From NCBI RefSeq assembly GCF_900129975.1, contig NZ_FSRG01000005.1, forward strand, positions 186,001-250,000: 64,000 nucleotides of DNA, written 5' to 3'. How positions within the stretch are numbered: position 1 is the first letter of the stretch; every line of letters begins with the position of its first letter. A program made the position numbers and the translations under genes. This document shows, piece by piece, positions 60,984 to 64,000 of the stretch. Under the pieces are notes generated by a model. That model made no database searches and was not told where the DNA came from. It saw nothing but the letters and a program-made list of their open reading frames with translations. The DNA is from Halodesulfovibrio marinisediminis DSM 17456 (lineage in GTDB: Bacteria > Desulfobacterota > Desulfovibrionia > Desulfovibrionales > Desulfovibrionaceae).

Positions 60984-62360
60984 TTATTTGATTATCCGTT
61001 TTGGTCGTTCTGGAGATAATCCTTGTGGATAGATAGTGATGCTTTCCAGAAAGGTATCAGCAATGAATTGGCCTGTCTCGTTTAAGGTGCCGTTGGTGCG
61101 TAGTAATGGTTCGTTCCAATTTAATGTGCTGATAGGTCCGCCTGGTGCCACAGATACGGAGGCTTCCGGAGTCTGTGTCACGCCAAATGGAAGTTTTTCA
61201 TATTCTACAGGCTTCTTTTTTACTGTCACAAAGTGAGGCTGAGTGTTGTGGAAAATCATTTGCCCCAGCTGCGGTTGCATAACTATAAGCTCCCGTAATG
61301 GAACTTGTGGTGGTGGTGGAAGTTCCAGAAATGATGCCATATGCGTCATGTACACGTCCGGTCTGTCCAGTGCTCTGTCAATGCTGGAGCACATCTTAGA
61401 TGAACCAAGGAACCGAGGGTTAGCTTCGATAAAATACAGCTGCTCTTCGTGGAGTAGGGCGTCTATGCCAAAGGCTCCAATAAATCCTCTTGAAGCAAGC
61501 CATTGCCCAACATCACGAACCATCGCCTCAAGATGGTTTATGGTACTGGCGGGAAGGTCGCGAATCATACCAAAGTCGTTTCCGGAATAGCCTGCGTTGT
61601 GTGGGGTTAACTCCGGTACTCCAATACATTGCAAGCTGAGCGGGTGGAGGGCTACTCGACCGTCAGAGAATACGGTTGCTGAAGCAGCAAGAGATGAGGC
61701 ACCGGAAAAATAGGGGGAGTAGGCAATTAGTGGAGCTTTATTCTGGGTAAGCCATTCCCAAGCTGCTTCAAAGGTTTCTTTAGAGTCGATACGGATGAGT
61801 CCTGATCCTGCTGACGCAGCATGCACGCGAAGCATGATAGGAGCTTCCATGGTCGCACGAAAAATTTCCTGTTTAGATGATTCATTTATTTCAAGGTATG
61901 TCCATGGGATAGTCCGTATCCCAGCATCATGCAGTGCAGTTTCTATCCATGTTTTGTGGTTGAATGTTTGTTGGAGCTCAGAGAATAACCCTAACATCTT
62001 AGTGTGTTTATGGTGAAGGAAGTAAGCCGTGTCGATAAATGACATTGGCTTGTAAGGGATCAGGCAACATGGTTCTTCCAGCTCTTTAATTAAAATACGT
62101 CGTAGTTCTTTTATTCCATCCGAAGTGTCGGAGGATGCTTCATAAGTGTAAGGATTCACCCTTTGGTGCATCATTTCTTCATAAGTGTGTTCAGTAATTG
62201 CTTCGTGCTGCGCGGGGCTTCCGTAGCAAATGGAAACAATTGGGTTCTTGAAGTCGGTAAGCGGGATAGCATCGCACCCTCTACTCCCAACCCAAACGAT
62301 CTTACGATCTTTAATCTTTCCATGGAGATGTTTCCGGTATGTTGAACGTTCAGTAGGCAT
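60984..62360 (-). CDS. Orphan ATP-grasp domain protein
   Basis: A 458-residue protein of unknown product. An N-terminal region (KIVWVGSRGCDAIPLTDFKN) may be a pre-ATP-grasp fold. The ATP-grasp core covers about residues 130-330, with nucleotide-binding PIMLRVHAASAGSGLIRID, and magnesium-binding GAFGIDALLHEEQLYFIEAN followed by PRFLGSSK. The C-terminal ~110 residues are distinct (YEKLPFGVTQTPEASVSVAP). ATP-grasp enzymes join a carboxylate to an amine or thiol through an acyl phosphate. It is monocistronic, so there is no partner gene to suggest a substrate. The start lies after an AACTACC region with a weak ribosome binding site. Confidence 0.75.
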   Translation of the reverse strand: MPTERSTYRKHLHGKIKDRKIVWVGSRGCDAIPLTDFKNPIVSICYGSPAQHEAITEHTYEEMMHQRVNPYTYEASSDTSDGIKELRRILIKELEEPCCLIPYKPMSFIDTAYFLHHKHTKMLGLFSELQQTFNHKTWIETALHDAGIRTIPWTYLEINESSKQEIFRATMEAPIMLRVHAASAGSGLIRIDSKETFEAAWEWLTQNKAPLIAYSPYFSGASSLAASATVFSDGRVALHPLSLQCIGVPELTPHNAGYSGNDFGMIRDLPASTINHLEAMVRDVGQWLASRGFIGAFGIDALLHEEQLYFIEANPRFLGSSKMCSSIDRALDRPDVYMTHMASFLELPPPPQVPLRELIVMQPQLGQMIFHNTQPHFVTVKKKPVEYEKLPFGVTQTPEASVSVAPGGPISTLNWNEPLLRTNGTLNETGQFIADTFLESITIYPQGLSPERPKRIIK

Positions 62361-62652
62361 AACTACCTCGGCTCTGGAGTTTGGGGTTAATACAAAACAG
62401 ATATGATGCGACTAGGCGCGTCATCCTTACGAGTGTAGGGCAGGTGACGCGATGGTTAGTATTATAGAATGGAGAAGTGCTTTTTTTGAAAATTGAAATT
62501 TTCTATGTTGACATAGTTTAGATTTCGAGTACAGGATATACTAAGCCATTGTGCGCGCGCTTTGGAACGCACGTCGCTTGAGGTTGTATTCTGTACCGTT
62601 CGCGAAGGAGGAATGCAGCCTAAGCCAAATAGAATATTTGGAGATTGTTATT
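62361..62652. promoter_or_regulatory. Divergent promoter region of ATP-grasp and FAD dehydrogenase genes
   Basis: Contains the inverted repeat CGCGTCA (near 62420) and TGACGCG (near 62454), a TTGACA at about 62510 and TATACT near 62538 (spacing too long for a clear promoter), and a very GC-rich block GTGCGCGCGC near 62552. Confidence 0.4.
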
Positions 62653-62660
62653 ATGTCTAA
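62613..62660 (+). CDS. Possible 15-aa leader peptide
   Basis: ATG at 62613 just after AAGGAGGA opens a 15-codon frame (MQPKPNRIFGDCYYV) whose TAA overlaps the second and third codons of the FAD dehydrogenase gene. The ribosome binding site is only two bases from the ATG, closer than normal, so translation is doubtful. Confidence 0.2.
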   Translation: MQPKPNRIFGDCYYV

Positions 62661-64000
62661 CAAGACAGATTTTGATGTTATTGTTGTTGGCGGCGGCCCT
62701 GCTGGGCTGTTTGCTTCCTACTACCTTGCAGAAAATTCTAATCTTTCTGTATGTATGATTGACCGCGGCCCGGCGGTAAAAAATCGAACATGCCCAATTG
62801 GAAAAACCCAGAAGTGCGTGAAGTGTAAACCTTGTCATATCCTTTCCGGTATTGGCGGTGGCGGGCTTTTTTCCGATGGTAAGCTTAACTATATCCACAA
62901 GCTTGGAAAGACAGATTTAACCCAGTTTATGGGACTGCAGGATGCAAAAGATCTGATCGATGAGACTGAAGTAATTTTCAACAAGTTTGGCATGGATGGC
63001 CCTGTTTATCCTTCTAACATGGACAAAGCTAAGGCTATCCGTAAGGAAGCGAATAAGAATGGTATCGACCTTCTTCTGATTAAGCAGAAACACCTTGGTT
63101 CTGACTGTCTTCCAGATCACATCGACAACATGTCTACCTACATTGTAGAGCGTGGTGTTGAACTTAAGACTAAGGAAGAAGTAAAGCGTGTTGTAGCTGA
63201 AGAAGGAAAAGTGAAGGGTGTTGAAACCAATAAGGGCACCTACACTGCTAAGAAGGTTATTCTTGCTCCAGGGCGTGTTGGCGCAGACTGGATCAGTACT
63301 GTGTGTGAAGAATACGGCCTGAAGGTTTCCCAACGTGGTATTGAAGTTGGTGTTCGTGTAGAAACACACAATGATGTAATGTCCGACATTACTGATGTTG
63401 TGTACGATCCGACCTTCTTCGTACGTACTTCAAAATATGACGACCAGACTCGTACATTCTGTACGAACCCTGGTGGCTTTATCGCACTTGAAAACTATCA
63501 GGACTTTGTATGCGTGAACGGCCATGCTTTCCGCGATAAGAAGTCTGAGAACACCAACTTTGCGTTCTTGTCCAAAGTTGTGCTGACAGATCCGGTTTCT
63601 GATAACACCGGCTATGGTACTGCCATCGGCAAACTTGCAACAATTATCGGTGACGGTAAGCCAATCCTGCAGCGTCTTGGTGATTTACGTCGTGGCAGAC
63701 GCTCCACTTGGACTCGTATTAACAATGGGCACATTGCACCGACCATGACCAACGTTGTGCCGGGTGACATTGCAATGGCGCTTCCAGAGCGTATTGTGAC
63801 TAACCTTGTTGACGGTCTTGAACAGCTTAACGCTGTAATTCCAGGTATCGCGGATGACGGCACCTTGTTGTACGCTCCAGAGATTAAATTCTTTGCAACA
63901 CAGGTTGAAACTTCCAACGATCTTGAGACGTCAATCAAAGGTCTCTACGTGGCTGGTGACGGCCCTGGTGTGGCAGGTAACATTGTTTCTGCTGCAGCAA
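62653..64000 (+). CDS. FAD-dependent dehydrogenase, COG2509-like (partial, C-terminus off window)
   Basis: At least 449 residues; the gene runs past the right edge. The N-terminal FAD motif is VIVVGGGPAGLFASYYLAE. Near residue 45-70 a cysteine-rich stretch CPIGKTQKCVKCKPCHILSG precedes the glycine-rich GIGGGGLFSDGKLNY, a pattern typical of the uncharacterised FAD-dependent dehydrogenase family. A second motif VILAPGRVGADW and the C-terminal GLYVAGDGPGVAGNIVSAA are visible. Members are soluble flavoproteins of unknown reaction. The ATG at 62653 has GGAG ten bases upstream. Strong, biased codon use suggests good expression. Confidence 0.88.
   Translation, partial: MSNKTDFDVIVVGGGPAGLFASYYLAENSNLSVCMIDRGPAVKNRTCPIGKTQKCVKCKPCHILSGIGGGGLFSDGKLNYIHKLGKTDLTQFMGLQDAKDLIDETEVIFNKFGMDGPVYPSNMDKAKAIRKEANKNGIDLLLIKQKHLGSDCLPDHIDNMSTYIVERGVELKTKEEVKRVVAEEGKVKGVETNKGTYTAKKVILAPGRVGADWISTVCEEYGLKVSQRGIEVGVRVETHNDVMSDITDVVYDPTFFVRTSKYDDQTRTFCTNPGGFIALENYQDFVCVNGHAFRDKKSENTNFAFLSKVVLTDPVSDNTGYGTAIGKLATIIGDGKPILQRLGDLRRGRRSTWTRINNGHIAPTMTNVVPGDIAMALPERIVTNLVDGLEQLNAVIPGIADDGTLLYAPEIKFFATQVETSNDLETSIKGLYVAGDGPGVAGNIVSAAA

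Noticed and set aside
1-64000. CRISPR arrays, prophage or transposase genes
   Set aside because: No regularly spaced repeat-spacer arrays, integrase, phage structural or transposase genes were found in the window.

Overview
The window looks like a chromosomal segment of a motile, anaerobic, sulfate-reducing member of the Desulfovibrionaceae; I infer a marine Halodesulfovibrio-like genus from overall gene style only. The pointers are a Tat-exported selenocysteine formate dehydrogenase followed by a tetrahaem class III cytochrome c, TRAP uptake, many two-component and chemotaxis genes, and a polar-type flagellar locus. Base composition is moderate, with one clearly AT-rich gene (a sigma factor at 20394-20942).

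Layout. 1-4.3 kb: a sensor kinase fused to a periplasmic binding domain (cut by the left edge) and an HD-GYP protein. 4.4-13.0 kb: a catabolic operon on the minus strand (dctQ-dctM-dctP TRAP transporter, a three-subunit HcnABC-type amino-acid/opine dehydrogenase, RidA), driven by a candidate sigma-54 promoter. It diverges from its sigma-54 activator gene, and three 17-bp palindromes in the shared gap are probable enhancer sites. 13.2-15.7 kb: a histidine kinase/response regulator pair and a structured intergenic element. 15.8-28.4 kb: the flagellar locus, with two flagellins whose ribosome binding sites lie inside GGA-loop hairpins (predicted CsrA targets), an unusual sigma factor overlapping flgD, then flgE, flgK, flgL, fliD and a strong terminator. 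Two small tandem ORFs follow.

29.2-33.6 kb: fdhA (UGA at codon 191 with a candidate SECIS hairpin), fdhB and cytochrome c3. 33.8-37.2 kb: a lone pseudopilin, an RlmM-like methyltransferase, an intergenic stretch rich in inverted repeats, a YtqB/MnmM-like methyltransferase and a small hypothetical gene. 37.3-40.7 kb: an amino-acid/sodium symporter behind a tandem glycine riboswitch, and an NhaC-type antiporter. 40.7-43.7 kb: two small secreted Met/Cys-rich proteins flanking an M23 peptidase; one carries an 18-bp tandem repeat coding for Cys-containing hexapeptides. 43.7-51 kb: a chemoreceptor with a cytoplasmic Cys cluster, a flavodoxin-like reductase, a LysE exporter, a LuxR-type regulator with a lux-box-like dyad just upstream, a PACE efflux protein divergent from a LysR regulator, and tRNA-Thr(GGT).

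51.2-55.8 kb: an RND efflux pair (inner-membrane pump and lipoprotein adaptor) with no outer-membrane channel gene. 56.1-60.8 kb: a GT39-type glycosyltransferase, a YkgJ Cys-cluster protein and PBP1A, tightly packed. 61-64 kb: an orphan ATP-grasp protein and a COG2509-type FAD dehydrogenase running off the right edge.

All assignments come from reading translations and DNA motifs; no database search was run. The best leads for something undescribed are the AT-rich sigma factor embedded in the hook operon, the Cys-hexapeptide secreted protein and its M23/Met-rich neighbours, the flagellin leader hairpins together with the GGA-rich intergenic element near 13.2 kb, and the LuxR solo with its dyad.
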